Of a stretch of DNA of 64,000 nt, positions 50,096 to 59,615 are shown one piece after another; position 1 is the stretch's first letter, and every line of letters begins with the position of its first letter. Source of the stretch: RDXT01 sp033762375 (GTDB taxonomy: Bacteria; Bacteroidota; Bacteroidia; J057); assembly GCA_033762375.1 (NCBI GenBank), contig JANRLQ010000091.1:4903-68902 (forward strand), written 5' to 3'. Below the pieces are notes generated by a model. The model was not told where the DNA came from and did not search any database. It worked only from the letters and a program-made list of their open reading frames with translations. The translations under genes and the position numbers were made by a program.

Positions 50096-51136
50096 TCAGG
50101 CGTTGACGCGCTCGGCATTGAGGCGGAGCTGCCACTTCCAGGCAGAGGCGATCATCTCGTCTATGCCATACTGCGGGGTCCATCCCAGGACATCGCGGGC
50201 TTTGGAGCAGTCGGAGTAGATGGCGACCACGTCTCCGGGGCGACGGGGCCCTACGACATAGTTGAGTTGCTGGCCGGTGATCCGCTCAAATGCCTCAATG
50301 GCTTCCAGGACGCTGACCCCCTGACCGGAGCCGAGGTTAAAGGCATCATATGCTTTGCCGTCAGGATGCTTGACGAGATGGTCGAGGGCTTTGAGGTGGG
50401 CGATGGCGATGTCAGTCACGTGGATGTAGTCACGTACACAGGACCCGTCGCGGGTAGGGTAGTCCCCCCCAAAAACCGTCATCTGAGGGATCAGGCCGGC
50501 GGCTGTCTGGGTGATGACCGGGACCAGGTTATTGGGGCGGCCGATCGGAGCCTCGCCGTTGAGGCCGGAGGCATGTGAGCCGACCGGATTGAAGTATCGC
50601 AGGGAGATGCCCCGGACATGCTGGCTGATCTGGCAGAAGTCCCGGATGATACGCTCGCCGACCAGTTTGGTATAGGCATATGGTGATTCCGGCTCGGATA
50701 CGAGGGTTTCTTCTGTGACAGGCAGGCTGCTGATATTGCCGTAGATAGAGCAGGAAGAGCTGAAGATAAAATTGGGTACGGCAAATTCCTCGCACAACTT
50801 CAGGATGTTGATCAGCGAGAGGAGGTTATTTTCGTAGTATCCGAGGGGATTTTCGACAGAATCTCCTACAGATTTGAGTGCTGCAAAGTGAACTACTCCG
50901 GCTATGCCCTGGTTGTCTGCAAATACCTGGCGGGTAGCAGCCAGGTCGCAGAGGTCTACGTCATAGGCGCGGATACGGGTACCGGTGATTTCCTCGATCC
51001 GGTCCAGGGTGCGGTTAGAGGAGTTGACATGGCTGTCCAGGGAGACGACTTCGTAGCGGCCTTCGTTGATGAGTTCAATGGCTGTATGGGAGCCGATGTA
51101 TCCGCTTCCCCCGGTGATCAGAATGATAGGTTTCAT
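50096..51136 (-). CDS. galE: UDP-glucose 4-epimerase
   Basis: 346 residues. Interconverts UDP-glucose and UDP-galactose with bound NAD+. Motifs: ILITGGSGYIGSHTA at residues 5-19, VVHFAALKSVGDSVENPLGYYENN, FSSSCSIYG (catalytic Ser) and YAYTKLVGE (Tyr-Lys pair). Supplies galactose units for the polysaccharide genes upstream; it is the last gene of the cluster and probably has its own promoter in the 129-base gap at 51137-51265. Confidence 0.92.
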   Translation of the reverse strand: MKPIILITGGSGYIGSHTAIELINEGRYEVVSLDSHVNSSNRTLDRIEEITGTRIRAYDVDLCDLAATRQVFADNQGIAGVVHFAALKSVGDSVENPLGYYENNLLSLINILKLCEEFAVPNFIFSSSCSIYGNISSLPVTEETLVSEPESPYAYTKLVGERIIRDFCQISQHVRGISLRYFNPVGSHASGLNGEAPIGRPNNLVPVITQTAAGLIPQMTVFGGDYPTRDGSCVRDYIHVTDIAIAHLKALDHLVKHPDGKAYDAFNLGSGQGVSVLEAIEAFERITGQQLNYVVGPRRPGDVVAIYSDCSKARDVLGWTPQYGIDEMIASAWKWQLRLNAERVNA

Positions 51137-51265
51137 GTGCAGACAGTTGAATAACAGCTTTTTAAATAAGGGGAAAACTACATAAATACCGTTATGTCCC
51201 GCAAGCAGTGCCGGGCTATGGTCTGATCCGGCCCCTGAATGGTGCCAGGATCAGGGTCTCTGGTA

Positions 51266-52477
51266 TCAGAGCCGCTCGATCACCCGCCGGTGCTGCTGGA
51301 TCAGGTTTTGGGGCTCAAAGTTGCGGTGCGCATAGATCCGGTTTTGGCGCCCGATTTCTGTCCAGACGGATTCATGCGCAGTAGCAAACTCCAGCAGGGC
51401 GTCCCGGAGGGCGATACCGTCTCCGTGTTGTACACTGATATTGCCGGGACAAACCGTCAGAATATCATCTATATGGCTGGGACGTGGACCTATGTACAGG
51501 ATCGGTTTGCCGATGTACATGGCACCATAAATTTTGTTGGGGTGGGTATACCCCACATGTCCGTCGCCCATGATGACCACCTGGAGATCAGCCGAGCCTA
51601 GGGAGAGGTGGATTACGTCGCGGGGCTGATAGGGGAGTTGGAGGATATTGTCGAGGTGGTGTTGGGCTTTGAATTGGGTCACATCCTGCTTGCGAACCCC
51701 TCCGCCAATAAACACAAATAAAAACCTCGGATCATCCCGCAGGTGCAGGGCTGCCGCCAGCAGGGTGTCCAGCGGGTGTACTACTGCGTGATTGCCGGAG
51801 TACATGATGACTATTTTGTCCCCAAATCCCTGCTGGAGCCGGAAAGTATTGTCCATCCGGGCGCCCTCATACACCTGTGCCATGACCGGCCAGGGAGGCA
51901 GTACCGCAATACGATCCGGGCGTCCGCCGCGCCTGACGATATGGTCGCGCATATAGGTATCCAGGGCGATGATCGCATTTGACTGGCGGAAAATCAGGTT
52001 GCCCATCCAGGTCAGCCCCAGGGCCGTCAGGCTCCGTGCTTTGATATACCCCGCTTCTATGGCCAGCTCAGGCTGCAAGTCCATCGTCCAGTAACAAAAC
52101 TTACTGCCCCGCAGGCGGGCAATGATCACCCCAAAAAGTGACAACAGCGGGGGATTGGTCAGGCCCAGAATGACCTCATATTTCCCCTTGATGGTCAGGG
52201 CTTTCCAGAAAATCAGGAGATTAAACCACGCAAAATCCAGGATACGTTTCAGCCGGGAGGATTTGTCCGCTGCCTGATGGTCAATCCGGATGATCTCAAC
52301 CCCCTGGTGGGTCTCCTGCTCAGCCCAGGTGATCTTGGGGTCTTCATAGGCGTGGGTGCTGGTGAGGACCGTCACCGAGTGTCCAGCCTCCGCCAGCGCA
52401 AAGGTGTAGTCTCCCAGGTGCTGGGCTACGGCGACCGTATCAGGCCAGTAGAGGCGTGACAAAACCAGGATTTTCAA
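51266..52477 (-). CDS. Glycosyltransferase family 4 (WcaI-like)
   Basis: 403 residues. GT-B fold with an N-terminal acceptor domain (MKILVLSRLYWPDTVAVAQHLGDYTFALAEAGHSVTVLTS) and a C-terminal sugar-nucleotide domain (IVIMYSGNHAVVHPLDTLLAAALHL, FLFVFIGGGVRKQD, HPNKIYGAMYIGKPILYIGP). The usual E(x7)E motif is altered (the K-I-Y-x-A-M segment replaces it). Transfers a sugar to a lipid-linked or growing glycan. Lies 54 bases after the epimerase gene, with a hairpin between. Confidence 0.85.
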   Translation of the reverse strand: MKILVLSRLYWPDTVAVAQHLGDYTFALAEAGHSVTVLTSTHAYEDPKITWAEQETHQGVEIIRIDHQAADKSSRLKRILDFAWFNLLIFWKALTIKGKYEVILGLTNPPLLSLFGVIIARLRGSKFCYWTMDLQPELAIEAGYIKARSLTALGLTWMGNLIFRQSNAIIALDTYMRDHIVRRGGRPDRIAVLPPWPVMAQVYEGARMDNTFRLQQGFGDKIVIMYSGNHAVVHPLDTLLAAALHLRDDPRFLFVFIGGGVRKQDVTQFKAQHHLDNILQLPYQPRDVIHLSLGSADLQVVIMGDGHVGYTHPNKIYGAMYIGKPILYIGPRPSHIDDILTVCPGNISVQHGDGIALRDALLEFATAHESVWTEIGRQNRIYAHRNFEPQNLIQQHRRVIERL

Positions 52478-52503
52478 CGGCGTAGGGGTTGATGAAGAGA
52501 ATA

Positions 52504-52524
52504 CCCCCCGGCATGGCCGGGGGG
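52504..52524 (-). terminator. GC-rich hairpin after the epimerase gene
   Basis: Perfect 9-bp stem (52504-52512 with 52516-52524), 3-base loop. The minus-strand sequence after it is only modestly T-rich, so it may attenuate rather than stop transcription into the glycosyltransferase. Confidence 0.55.
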
Positions 52525-52531
52525 CTGGAGA

Positions 52532-53515
52532 TTATTTGGCGAGGGGTGCTGCGGCCTTCTGGGCGACCTGCGCAGATACCCACGCAAAAGTCTGCTCCAT
52601 ACCCGTCAGCAGGGGTTGGGTCGGACGCCAGCCCAGCTCAGCTTCTATAAGCTGGTTGTCGGAGTTGCGGCCCCGTACCCCGGTCGGTCCGGGGATGTTT
52701 TTGATGGTCAGGTTTTTACCGGAGATCCTGATGACCATACGTGCCAGGTCATTGATAGCGATCATTTCGTCAGAGCCGATATTAACCGGGCCGACAAAAT
52801 CCGCCTCCATCATCCGGCGGATACCTTCCAGGCACTCGTCAATGTAGAGGAAGGAGCGGGTTTGTTTGCCATCGCCCCAGATCTCAATCTGGCCCCCTTC
52901 AGGCGCCTCTGCTACCTTGCGGCACAGGGCAGCAGGGGCTTTTTCGCGGCCGCCGGTCCAGGTGCCTTCCGGCCCGAAGATGTTGTGAAAACGGGCGACC
53001 CGCACTTCGAGTCCGTGGTTTTTGGCATAGGCAAAATACAGGCGCTCACTGAAAAGTTTTTCCCATCCATACTCGGAGTCAGGAGCCGCCGGGTAGGCAG
53101 ATGCTTCGGCACAGTTGGGATTTTCAGGGTCTTCCTGGTTATAAGCCGGATAAATACAAGCAGAAGAAGAGTAAAAAATCTTCCGGACCCCTGCATGGCG
53201 GCATACTTCTACCATGTTGAGGTTGATAGAAGCAGAGTTGTGCATGATATCCGCGTCATTCTCACCGGTAAAAATAAACCCGGCTCCGCCCATATCCGCA
53301 GCAAGCTGATACACCTCGTCAAAAGGACGATCCACAATCTCGCGGCACAGGAGCTGGTCCCGCAGGTCACCCTGCACAAAATCATCTGCCGCAGACGGGC
53401 TGTATTCAGGATATTTGAGATCTACGGCACGTACCCAATACCCCTCGCGCTTCAGGCGCTTCACCAGATGGCTGCCGATGAATCCACCGCCGCCGCATAC
53501 GAGTGCTGTTTTCAT
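52532..53515 (-). CDS. GDP-mannose 3,5-epimerase-like enzyme
   Basis: 327 residues from ATG 53515 (MKTALVCGGGGFIGSH); a TTG two codons earlier is possible. NAD-binding GxxGxxG at residues 8-14. The segments AADMGGAGFI (73-81), SSACIYP (117-123), SEYGWEK (147-153) and GTWTGGREKAPAALCRK (184-200) closely follow plant GDP-mannose 3,5-epimerase: Cys120, Tyr149, Lys153 and the REK motif hold the known catalytic and base positions. It would turn GDP-D-mannose into GDP-L-galactose or GDP-L-gulose for the surface polysaccharide. It could be another nucleotide-sugar epimerase, but the motif set is specific. Confidence 0.75.
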   Translation of the reverse strand: MKTALVCGGGGFIGSHLVKRLKREGYWVRAVDLKYPEYSPSAADDFVQGDLRDQLLCREIVDRPFDEVYQLAADMGGAGFIFTGENDADIMHNSASINLNMVEVCRHAGVRKIFYSSSACIYPAYNQEDPENPNCAEASAYPAAPDSEYGWEKLFSERLYFAYAKNHGLEVRVARFHNIFGPEGTWTGGREKAPAALCRKVAEAPEGGQIEIWGDGKQTRSFLYIDECLEGIRRMMEADFVGPVNIGSDEMIAINDLARMVIRISGKNLTIKNIPGPTGVRGRNSDNQLIEAELGWRPTQPLLTGMEQTFAWVSAQVAQKAAAPLAK

Positions 53516-53552
53516 TTTCAAAGTGGTTTGTTCAGGAGTGGTTTACACGGGC

Positions 53553-53583
53553 GAAAGTTAGACAACCCAATTAAACATGTCAA
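53553..53583 (-). promoter_or_regulatory. Promoter for the epimerase gene
   Basis: Minus strand: TTG, 20 bases, TAACTTTC, one mismatch from the -7 consensus. Lies in the 123-base gap after asnB and would drive the epimerase, glycosyltransferase and perhaps galE. Confidence 0.55.
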
Positions 53584-53638
53584 CCCGCCAAACATTACGG
53601 AGATGTAAAGAAAGGCGAAAAATTGACGGTATCCGCAA

Positions 53639-55507
53639 TTACTGAATTTCGTTTTGTTCCATCCAGGCATTAAGCGCGATCAGCATCCAGAGTTTCATCC
53701 AGGTCGCATGGGTATCTCCTGCCTGAAAGGCTGCCCAAAATTGCGCCAGAAACGCCGCATCAAACCCTTCCCGTTGTCCCAGCGCCTGCAGATGTCGCTC
53801 CGCCAGGGGCCTGAGGTCATGGCGCAGCCAATGTGCCCACGGGAATACAAATCCCATCTTAGGCCGGTTGACGATCTCTGCGGGAATCAGGTCTCCCATG
53901 GCATCTACCAGGAGTTTTTTGGGCGAAGCGGGATACTTATGGACATCGGGTATCCCCATCACATAGTCCACGAGGGTATAATCAAAAAACGGTACCCGCA
54001 CCTCCAGTGCATGGGCCATGCTCATCTGATCCGTATCCCGGAGGAGGACATTCTGGGTATAGGTGGCGATCTCCCCTGCGCTTACCTGGCTCAGGACAGG
54101 CAGGCGGCTGATGTCCTGAAGCTCGGAAGCCGAAAAAACCTGTTGCAGGACATCATTGGGGGGAGCTGGCTGGCCGATGAGGGCGCTGAGCTCGGCATCA
54201 TCGTAGAGTTTTCGGAAGGTCGGGTACAGATGTTGGAAATCAGGTGTTTCCGCTGTCAAAAAACCTTTAAGACGTTCGGTCTGATGATTATTCCGGAGCA
54301 CACCCGCCAGGGCCGCACCCGCCTGCCGCAGGGGACGTGGGATACGGTACAAAGGGTGGCGCAGCAGTTGCTCATACCGCGTGAAAACCGGATACCCGGC
54401 AAACAATTCGTCTCCGCCCAGGCCGGAGAGTGCAACGGTAAACCCTGTTTTTTTGGTGGCCTCTGAGACCACATAACTGTTCAGGCCATCGCCGCTGGGG
54501 TGGTCCAGAGCTGCCAGCGCACGCGGCAGCTCGCGGAGGAAGTCGCCGGGGCTGAGTTTGATCGGGTGGTGCTGGGTGCCGTACTTACGGGCGATCAGGC
54601 TGGAGTAGGGCGACTCATCAAATGCCTTCTCGTCAAATATGATCGAAAACGTATGAACCGGCGTCTCGGATACCGTCGCCATCAGCGCCACAATGGCACT
54701 GGAGTCTATCCCCCCGGAGAGAAAAGCCCCCAGCGGAACATCGCTGATCAGACGGCGCTGCACGGCATCCCGCAGCAATTCCCGCACGCGGGTGCAGGTC
54801 TGGGCATAGTCATGGGTGCTCGCCTCAGTACGGGCGGCGGTGAGTGACCAGTATCGGTGCAGATGAAGCGCTCCGTCCTTCACCAGCCCATAGGTACCCG
54901 GCATGAGCTGGTGTACGCCTTCCACCAGGGTGCGGGGCGCGTGGACCGTATAGTAGCGCAGGTACTCGGGCAGGGCAGCCCGGTTGAGGACAGGGGCTGC
55001 AACCCCGCTCCGGATCAGCGGGCGTACTTCTGAGGCAAAACCCAGTTGCCCGTTTTGCCAGGTATAATACAAGGGTTTGATACCGAGCCGGTCCCGGGCA
55101 ATAAACAAAGATTGTTCGACCTCGTCCCATATGGCCAGGGCAAACATTCCGTTGAGGCGGCTGAGGCAGGCAGGGCCCCAGGTGATATAAGCCGCCAGGA
55201 CCACATCGGTGTCACTGTTGCTCTGGAAGGTATATCCCGGCGGGAGCTGGGCCCGTACCTCCTCGTAGTTATACACCTCGCCGTTATAGACCATCGTGTA
55301 TCTGCCGGAAGCATCCGCCATGGGCTGATTGGCAGCGGCCGACAGGTCTATGATCGAGAGACGCCTGTGGCCGAGGGCGACGCCTGCCCGGACAAAATGT
55401 CCATCCGAGTTAGGACCCCGGTGTGCAATGGCATCCGTTGCCTGCCGGATCATCCGGCTGGCTTTCTCAAGGTCGTATTCTCCAGTAAAACCAGCGATTC
55501 CACACAT
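53639..55507 (-). CDS. asnB: Asparagine synthase (glutamine-hydrolysing)
   Basis: 622 residues. N-terminal glutaminase with catalytic Cys2 (MCGIAGFTGEY), LGHRRLSIIDLS and MVYNGEVYNYEEVR; C-terminal synthetase with PP-loop FLSGGIDSSAIVALM (about 265-279), ALSGLGGDELFAGYP and the C-terminal NRPKMGFVFPWAHWL. In polysaccharide clusters such enzymes often amidate sugar acids rather than make free asparagine, so either role is possible. Confidence 0.88.
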   Translation of the reverse strand: MCGIAGFTGEYDLEKASRMIRQATDAIAHRGPNSDGHFVRAGVALGHRRLSIIDLSAAANQPMADASGRYTMVYNGEVYNYEEVRAQLPPGYTFQSNSDTDVVLAAYITWGPACLSRLNGMFALAIWDEVEQSLFIARDRLGIKPLYYTWQNGQLGFASEVRPLIRSGVAAPVLNRAALPEYLRYYTVHAPRTLVEGVHQLMPGTYGLVKDGALHLHRYWSLTAARTEASTHDYAQTCTRVRELLRDAVQRRLISDVPLGAFLSGGIDSSAIVALMATVSETPVHTFSIIFDEKAFDESPYSSLIARKYGTQHHPIKLSPGDFLRELPRALAALDHPSGDGLNSYVVSEATKKTGFTVALSGLGGDELFAGYPVFTRYEQLLRHPLYRIPRPLRQAGAALAGVLRNNHQTERLKGFLTAETPDFQHLYPTFRKLYDDAELSALIGQPAPPNDVLQQVFSASELQDISRLPVLSQVSAGEIATYTQNVLLRDTDQMSMAHALEVRVPFFDYTLVDYVMGIPDVHKYPASPKKLLVDAMGDLIPAEIVNRPKMGFVFPWAHWLRHDLRPLAERHLQALGQREGFDAAFLAQFWAAFQAGDTHATWMKLWMLIALNAWMEQNEIQ

Positions 55508-55539
55508 ATGATATGGTTTGTTTTATGGTTTGGTCGGGA

Positions 55540-56607
55540 TCAGGCGGGTGAAATATAGGGGTTTAATACCTGCATCAGGGTCGCAGCCCAGCTTTCAGGG
55601 GTGATCTGGTGGCTCAGGGCCTGGCTGCGTTGTCCCATGCGGAGCAGGGTATGGTCAGCGGTCTGAAACAAGGCTACCAGGGCGGCCCGTAAGCTTTCCG
55701 GCGTACCCGAAAAGGTCCAGCCATTATACCCTGCCCGAATGAAGGCCGTGGCGGCTCCGCACGCATGGGAGGCCAGGAGGGGCAAACCTGCCGCTGCAAA
55801 CTCATGCATCACGACCCCCCACGGCTCAAAGGTACTGGGCAGGATAAAAGCACCTGCCTCCTGCGCCAGCCCTGGCAGGTCTTCTGGCTGCACAAAGTCA
55901 CGCACCTGGACGGACCGGGTCTCCGGCAGTTGCGACCGGAGTGGTCCGGCACCGGTCAGGGAGAGGGTCCAGCCATTGCGCTCGGTATCGGTGAGGCTGG
56001 TAAATGCCTCGTAGAGCTGCCTTACCCCTTTGACCTCCACAAACCGCCCCACATAGAGGAGCTGACGGGGATACTGTTGGGTTTTGGCCGGCAGTGCGGC
56101 CCTACCAGCTGCCTCAAATGCTGCTACATCGGCACAGTACAACCCCGGGAGGATATGCTCCCGCGCATATCCCAGGCGGCGGGCATACTCATATTGGTAC
56201 AAGCCTGGTGTCCACATATGGCTAAAACAAGGCTTGATCCGCCACGGAGATACCTGTACGGCGATCTGCTGCCGCAGGTCACCCCGCCAGTGGGTATCTA
56301 TCCCACATACGACCGGGATGCCGTCCTGCCGGATTTGACGGGAGAGGCGCAGATAGCCCGGATCCAGCCAGCCTACGGTATAGACCAGGGACGGGTTGAG
56401 GCGTTTGTACAGGGCATACAAGTCTGCATCACTGAGCTCGCGGCGCTCATAAAACGTCACCCCTTCGTAGGTACGGAACTGAAACGGGGCCTCCGGATGT
56501 ACCGGCCAGCGTACTACATGTATTTCGCAGCCGTATAACTGGTGGAGGCGCTCCGCGCAGCGCAGGAAATAACCAGCTACTTCAGAGTATAAAAATAAAA
56601 TCTTCAT
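55540..56607 (-). CDS. Glycosyltransferase family 4
   Basis: 355 residues from ATG 56607 (MKILFLYSEVAGYFLRCAERLH). GT-B fold; the donor domain shows LLYVGRFVEVKGVRQLYEAF, LSLTGAGPLRSQLP, and FILPSTFEPWGVVMHEFAAAGLPLLAS, which holds the family E(x7)E-type donor motif. Its ATG overlaps the stop of the acetyltransferase gene (ATGA), showing tight coupling. A longer frame upstream runs inside the acetyltransferase gene and is not real. Confidence 0.88.
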   Translation of the reverse strand: MKILFLYSEVAGYFLRCAERLHQLYGCEIHVVRWPVHPEAPFQFRTYEGVTFYERRELSDADLYALYKRLNPSLVYTVGWLDPGYLRLSRQIRQDGIPVVCGIDTHWRGDLRQQIAVQVSPWRIKPCFSHMWTPGLYQYEYARRLGYAREHILPGLYCADVAAFEAAGRAALPAKTQQYPRQLLYVGRFVEVKGVRQLYEAFTSLTDTERNGWTLSLTGAGPLRSQLPETRSVQVRDFVQPEDLPGLAQEAGAFILPSTFEPWGVVMHEFAAAGLPLLASHACGAATAFIRAGYNGWTFSGTPESLRAALVALFQTADHTLLRMGQRSQALSHQITPESWAATLMQVLNPYISPA

Positions 56608-57167
56608 AGGTGCAGGTTGCGGAGACGAATGGCCTGGGCCGGATTGCCCTGGTAAATGGTGTAGGGTACCAGTTCGCCCGTAGCGACCGAGCCGACGGCC
56701 AGCACAGCATGTGACCGGCAGGTGACACCGGGACACACGACAGATTTGGCACCGATCCAGACGCCGTTTTCGAGGGTGATGGCACCGATCTTCAGGTCAA
56801 AAGCGGTTGATTTATAATCGTGGTTGCCCGTCAGCAGCATAGCGCCCTGAGAGATACAGACGTGGTCACCGAGGGTGACATCTGCCAGGTTGTCTATCCA
56901 GGCATACTCACCGATCCAGACATGGTTACCTATCCGGAGCCGCCAGGGATACTTGATGTTTACAGACGGTTTAATGACAACACCCTGCCCTACAGTAGCT
57001 CCAAACCATCGGAGCAAGCGGACCCTGACGCCGGAGCTCGGGAGCCATCGGGCCTGCATGAGCAGGGCATTGAGGAGAAACCAGAGGGTACGCACCAGCA
57101 GCGACCGGCCCGGCTGGTACCAGCGGTTGTCGAAGGTGCTGAGGTCAGTGGTGGCGTGGGTACTCAT
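56604..57167 (-). CDS. WcaF-like acetyltransferase (left-handed beta-helix)
   Basis: 187 residues. Hexapeptide repeats (IGNHVWIGEYAWIDNLADVTLGDHVCISQGAML) form a beta-helix, with the catalytic-type His in TGNHDY. Strongly resembles colanic-acid acetyltransferase WcaF: the N-terminal FDNRWYQPGRSLLVRTLWFLLNALL, SGVRVRLLRWFGATVGQGVVIKPSVNIKYPW and end PYTIYQGNPAQAIRLRNL. Adds acetyl groups to the polysaccharide from acetyl-CoA. Coupled by overlap to genes on both sides. Confidence 0.9.
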   Translation of the reverse strand: MSTHATTDLSTFDNRWYQPGRSLLVRTLWFLLNALLMQARWLPSSGVRVRLLRWFGATVGQGVVIKPSVNIKYPWRLRIGNHVWIGEYAWIDNLADVTLGDHVCISQGAMLLTGNHDYKSTAFDLKIGAITLENGVWIGAKSVVCPGVTCRSHAVLAVGSVATGELVPYTIYQGNPAQAIRLRNLHL

Positions 57168-58309
57168 GGGGTAAAAAGGTCAAGATAAGCCTGTGCCAGG
57201 GTATCAGGTTGCGCATATGTGACAGCCAGGTGGTGAGCTGCGTGAGACCATTCGTCAAAGGTCGCCTGGTCCCATGCGGCGGCTGTGACAAGGGCGGCCC
57301 TAAACGCGTCAGGGGTTTCGAGGGGGATATCCCAGCCTGCCCGTGCTGCTGCGAGTCCGCGCCAGGGAGTCCGGTCACTGATCAGGGCCGGCCGGCCTGC
57401 GGCCAGTGCCTCGTAGATCGCATGTCCAAAGTTTTCCCCGTGAGTAGGCAATACAAATATGTGGCTGCCCTGAAGGTATGCCTGCACCGCTTCCGGCTCA
57501 GCAGGCCCGATCCATGTGACTGAAACATTAGGGGGCAGGATGCTGATGATCCCTTCACAAAGAGACTGATACTCAACATCCTCTACGGGTCCTACAATAT
57601 CCAGGTGAAGCTGCGCCGTGAAACCTTTCAGTTCATGGAGCAGGTAATCCAGGTTTTTTTTAGGCGAAATCCGGGACACAAACACGCATCGCAGCACGCC
57701 GTGGGTTTTATCCAGTGTGGCCGGTCGCAGAGGGGGCGATGCGGGTATATTGGGGATGACCCGTACCTGAACTTTCGTCCCCAGGTGGTGGTGTATGTCT
57801 TGTTTTTCCTGCTCGTCAGTAGCATGAAACCGTACTAACCGGTGAATACCTGCCGCACGGAACAACGAGACGAACAACTGTTTTTTCCGGGATTTGTACT
57901 GCATCGCGCCCGCCTGGAGCATGCCCCTTGGGGCAAGCACAACCGGTACCTGTAAGAGTCCCAGCCGCTTGAGTATAAGTGGGAATAAAGTAAACCAGGG
58001 CGAAAACAAGCTGTTGATATACAGGCATCCCGGTTGGGTGTTGCGCAGCAGGCGCATGATACGGGCCGGGCGCATCTGTGACCGGGAGAGGTAATATACA
58101 TGACTGGTCCCAAAAGGTATCCAATGATCCGGCCTGATATCAGGGTAGGGATGTGTATCGCCGGCATCGGTATCGGTGGTGAGCACCCTCAGCCGTGCCC
58201 GGTCGCCGAGCAGGCCCACCAGGTTGACACAGGAGCGGATCGGTCCGCCGGCTTTGTAGCCTGGCGCAAACCAATCGGTCAGGATGAGGATATCAGGCGG
58301 CTGGTTCAT
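57164..58309 (-). CDS. Glycosyltransferase family 4
   Basis: 381 residues. Opens ILILTDWFAPGYKAGGPIRSCVNLV (GT-B acceptor domain), then VLAPRGMLQAGAMQYKSRKKQLF, CVFVSRISPKKNLDYLLHEL (donor domain start) and FVLPTHGENFGHAIYEALAAGRPALISDRTPW with the E(x7)E motif. Stop overlaps the acetyltransferase start by 4 bases; its own start overlaps the end of the ligase gene by 17 bases. Confidence 0.9.
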   Translation of the reverse strand: MNQPPDILILTDWFAPGYKAGGPIRSCVNLVGLLGDRARLRVLTTDTDAGDTHPYPDIRPDHWIPFGTSHVYYLSRSQMRPARIMRLLRNTQPGCLYINSLFSPWFTLFPLILKRLGLLQVPVVLAPRGMLQAGAMQYKSRKKQLFVSLFRAAGIHRLVRFHATDEQEKQDIHHHLGTKVQVRVIPNIPASPPLRPATLDKTHGVLRCVFVSRISPKKNLDYLLHELKGFTAQLHLDIVGPVEDVEYQSLCEGIISILPPNVSVTWIGPAEPEAVQAYLQGSHIFVLPTHGENFGHAIYEALAAGRPALISDRTPWRGLAAARAGWDIPLETPDAFRAALVTAAAWDQATFDEWSHAAHHLAVTYAQPDTLAQAYLDLFTP

Positions 58310-59615
58310 GAGCTGTAACAGGCGTCGGGGCAGATAGCTGGAGCAAGTCCGGATATAAAGTCAGCAGGGTCAGGCTGATCAGAAAATGAATGCTGAACGC
58401 ATTGAGGGAGGACGTGAGCCAGCTCTCAAAACTGGCGGAGATCAGCATCGAGATCGTAAATGGTACCGCAAAGGCCCGGCAACGCATCTTCCGCATCCAG
58501 CCGATAATAAACAGGGCGATGAGGATAAACCCAATGATGCCGTTGTTCATGATAAAGGTCAGGTATGAGTTGTGCATACCCCCCTGATGTTCTGTGTATA
58601 TAAAAAAGTCAGCCAGCTCATGAAAAAGGATTTCCTCATAGGCAAATCCCTTACCGATCCAGAAGTTTTCCTGAATATGGTTCCAACCTACCTGCCACGC
58701 CAGAAACCGCCCCGTACCTGTCGCCAGAGATTCTACCCGCAGGTATTCATCCACCCCGATTTTGGCCACCAGATCCTCCAGCCGCACCACAGAGAAAAAG
58801 ATAAAAATCGCAGGCAATACAAAAATCCAGAGCAGGGCTGCCCGGATACTTTGGCCGCGGTAAAAAAAATGCAGCAGCACAAATATCCCAACGGTGCCCA
58901 GCGCTGTGCGGGAGCCGCACAGCAGGGTAGAAAAAATCACCAGCCCTGCGGCGATTAGCACCCAGCGCCTGAGTTTCGGGTAGAGCGATCCGGTGATCAG
59001 GACGATCGGGAACACCATCGTACAATACATCCCCAGGCCGTTAGGATTGCCAAGTAATCCCCGATACCGTACGCCCATGATGGCTACCCTGGGCAGAACG
59101 TATATTAACCCCAGTCCTGAAAGCAAAATCAGGGCGATAAAAATAACAATGTCACGCATCAGGCCTTCGCCCCGTGTCCTGATCTGATACGGCAGGTAAT
59201 GTATCGCCACAAAGAGCAGCATCAGGTAGGAGATCATCTTGGAGATTGATGTCACAAACTCCGGGTTGCGGAAGGCGCCCAGGATCGCGATCACCATAAA
59301 AGGCAGGATATACAGGTAGTAAGGATTAAGCCGGATACGCCCTGCACCCATCATCACCAGGGTGCGAAAAAAAACGATCAGGATGGCGATGATGCGGAGG
59401 TTTTTGACAAAAAACAACTGATACTCCCGGCTGTCGCCCAGGATCAGAATCAGCAGCAGCATGAGGATCATATGGGAATCCTGGTCCCGGTAAGACCAGA
59501 AAAGCATAAAAATCAGCAGCACCGGATAACTCAGGGGCTCAAAGATATTGCCCGTGAAAAACAACAGGGGCAGTGCAAAAAATATGCTGCTGTATGTACC
59601 TATAAATTTCCTCAA
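58293..59615 (-). CDS. O-antigen ligase / polymerase family membrane protein
   Basis: 440 residues with about eleven hydrophobic segments. The Wzy/WaaL signature is seen: GVRYRGLLGNPNGLGMYCTMVFPIVL in the middle and EHQGGMHNSYLTFIMNNGIIGFILIALF near the end, around the large periplasmic loop. It joins or polymerises undecaprenyl-linked glycan repeat units outside the inner membrane. The start is TTG (59613-59615), overlapping the stop of the glycosyltransferase upstream as TTGA, so translation is likely coupled. Confidence 0.85.
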   Translation of the reverse strand: MRKFIGTYSSIFFALPLLFFTGNIFEPLSYPVLLIFMLFWSYRDQDSHMILMLLLILILGDSREYQLFFVKNLRIIAILIVFFRTLVMMGAGRIRLNPYYLYILPFMVIAILGAFRNPEFVTSISKMISYLMLLFVAIHYLPYQIRTRGEGLMRDIVIFIALILLSGLGLIYVLPRVAIMGVRYRGLLGNPNGLGMYCTMVFPIVLITGSLYPKLRRWVLIAAGLVIFSTLLCGSRTALGTVGIFVLLHFFYRGQSIRAALLWIFVLPAIFIFFSVVRLEDLVAKIGVDEYLRVESLATGTGRFLAWQVGWNHIQENFWIGKGFAYEEILFHELADFFIYTEHQGGMHNSYLTFIMNNGIIGFILIALFIIGWMRKMRCRAFAVPFTISMLISASFESWLTSSLNAFSIHFLISLTLLTLYPDLLQLSAPTPVTAHEPAA

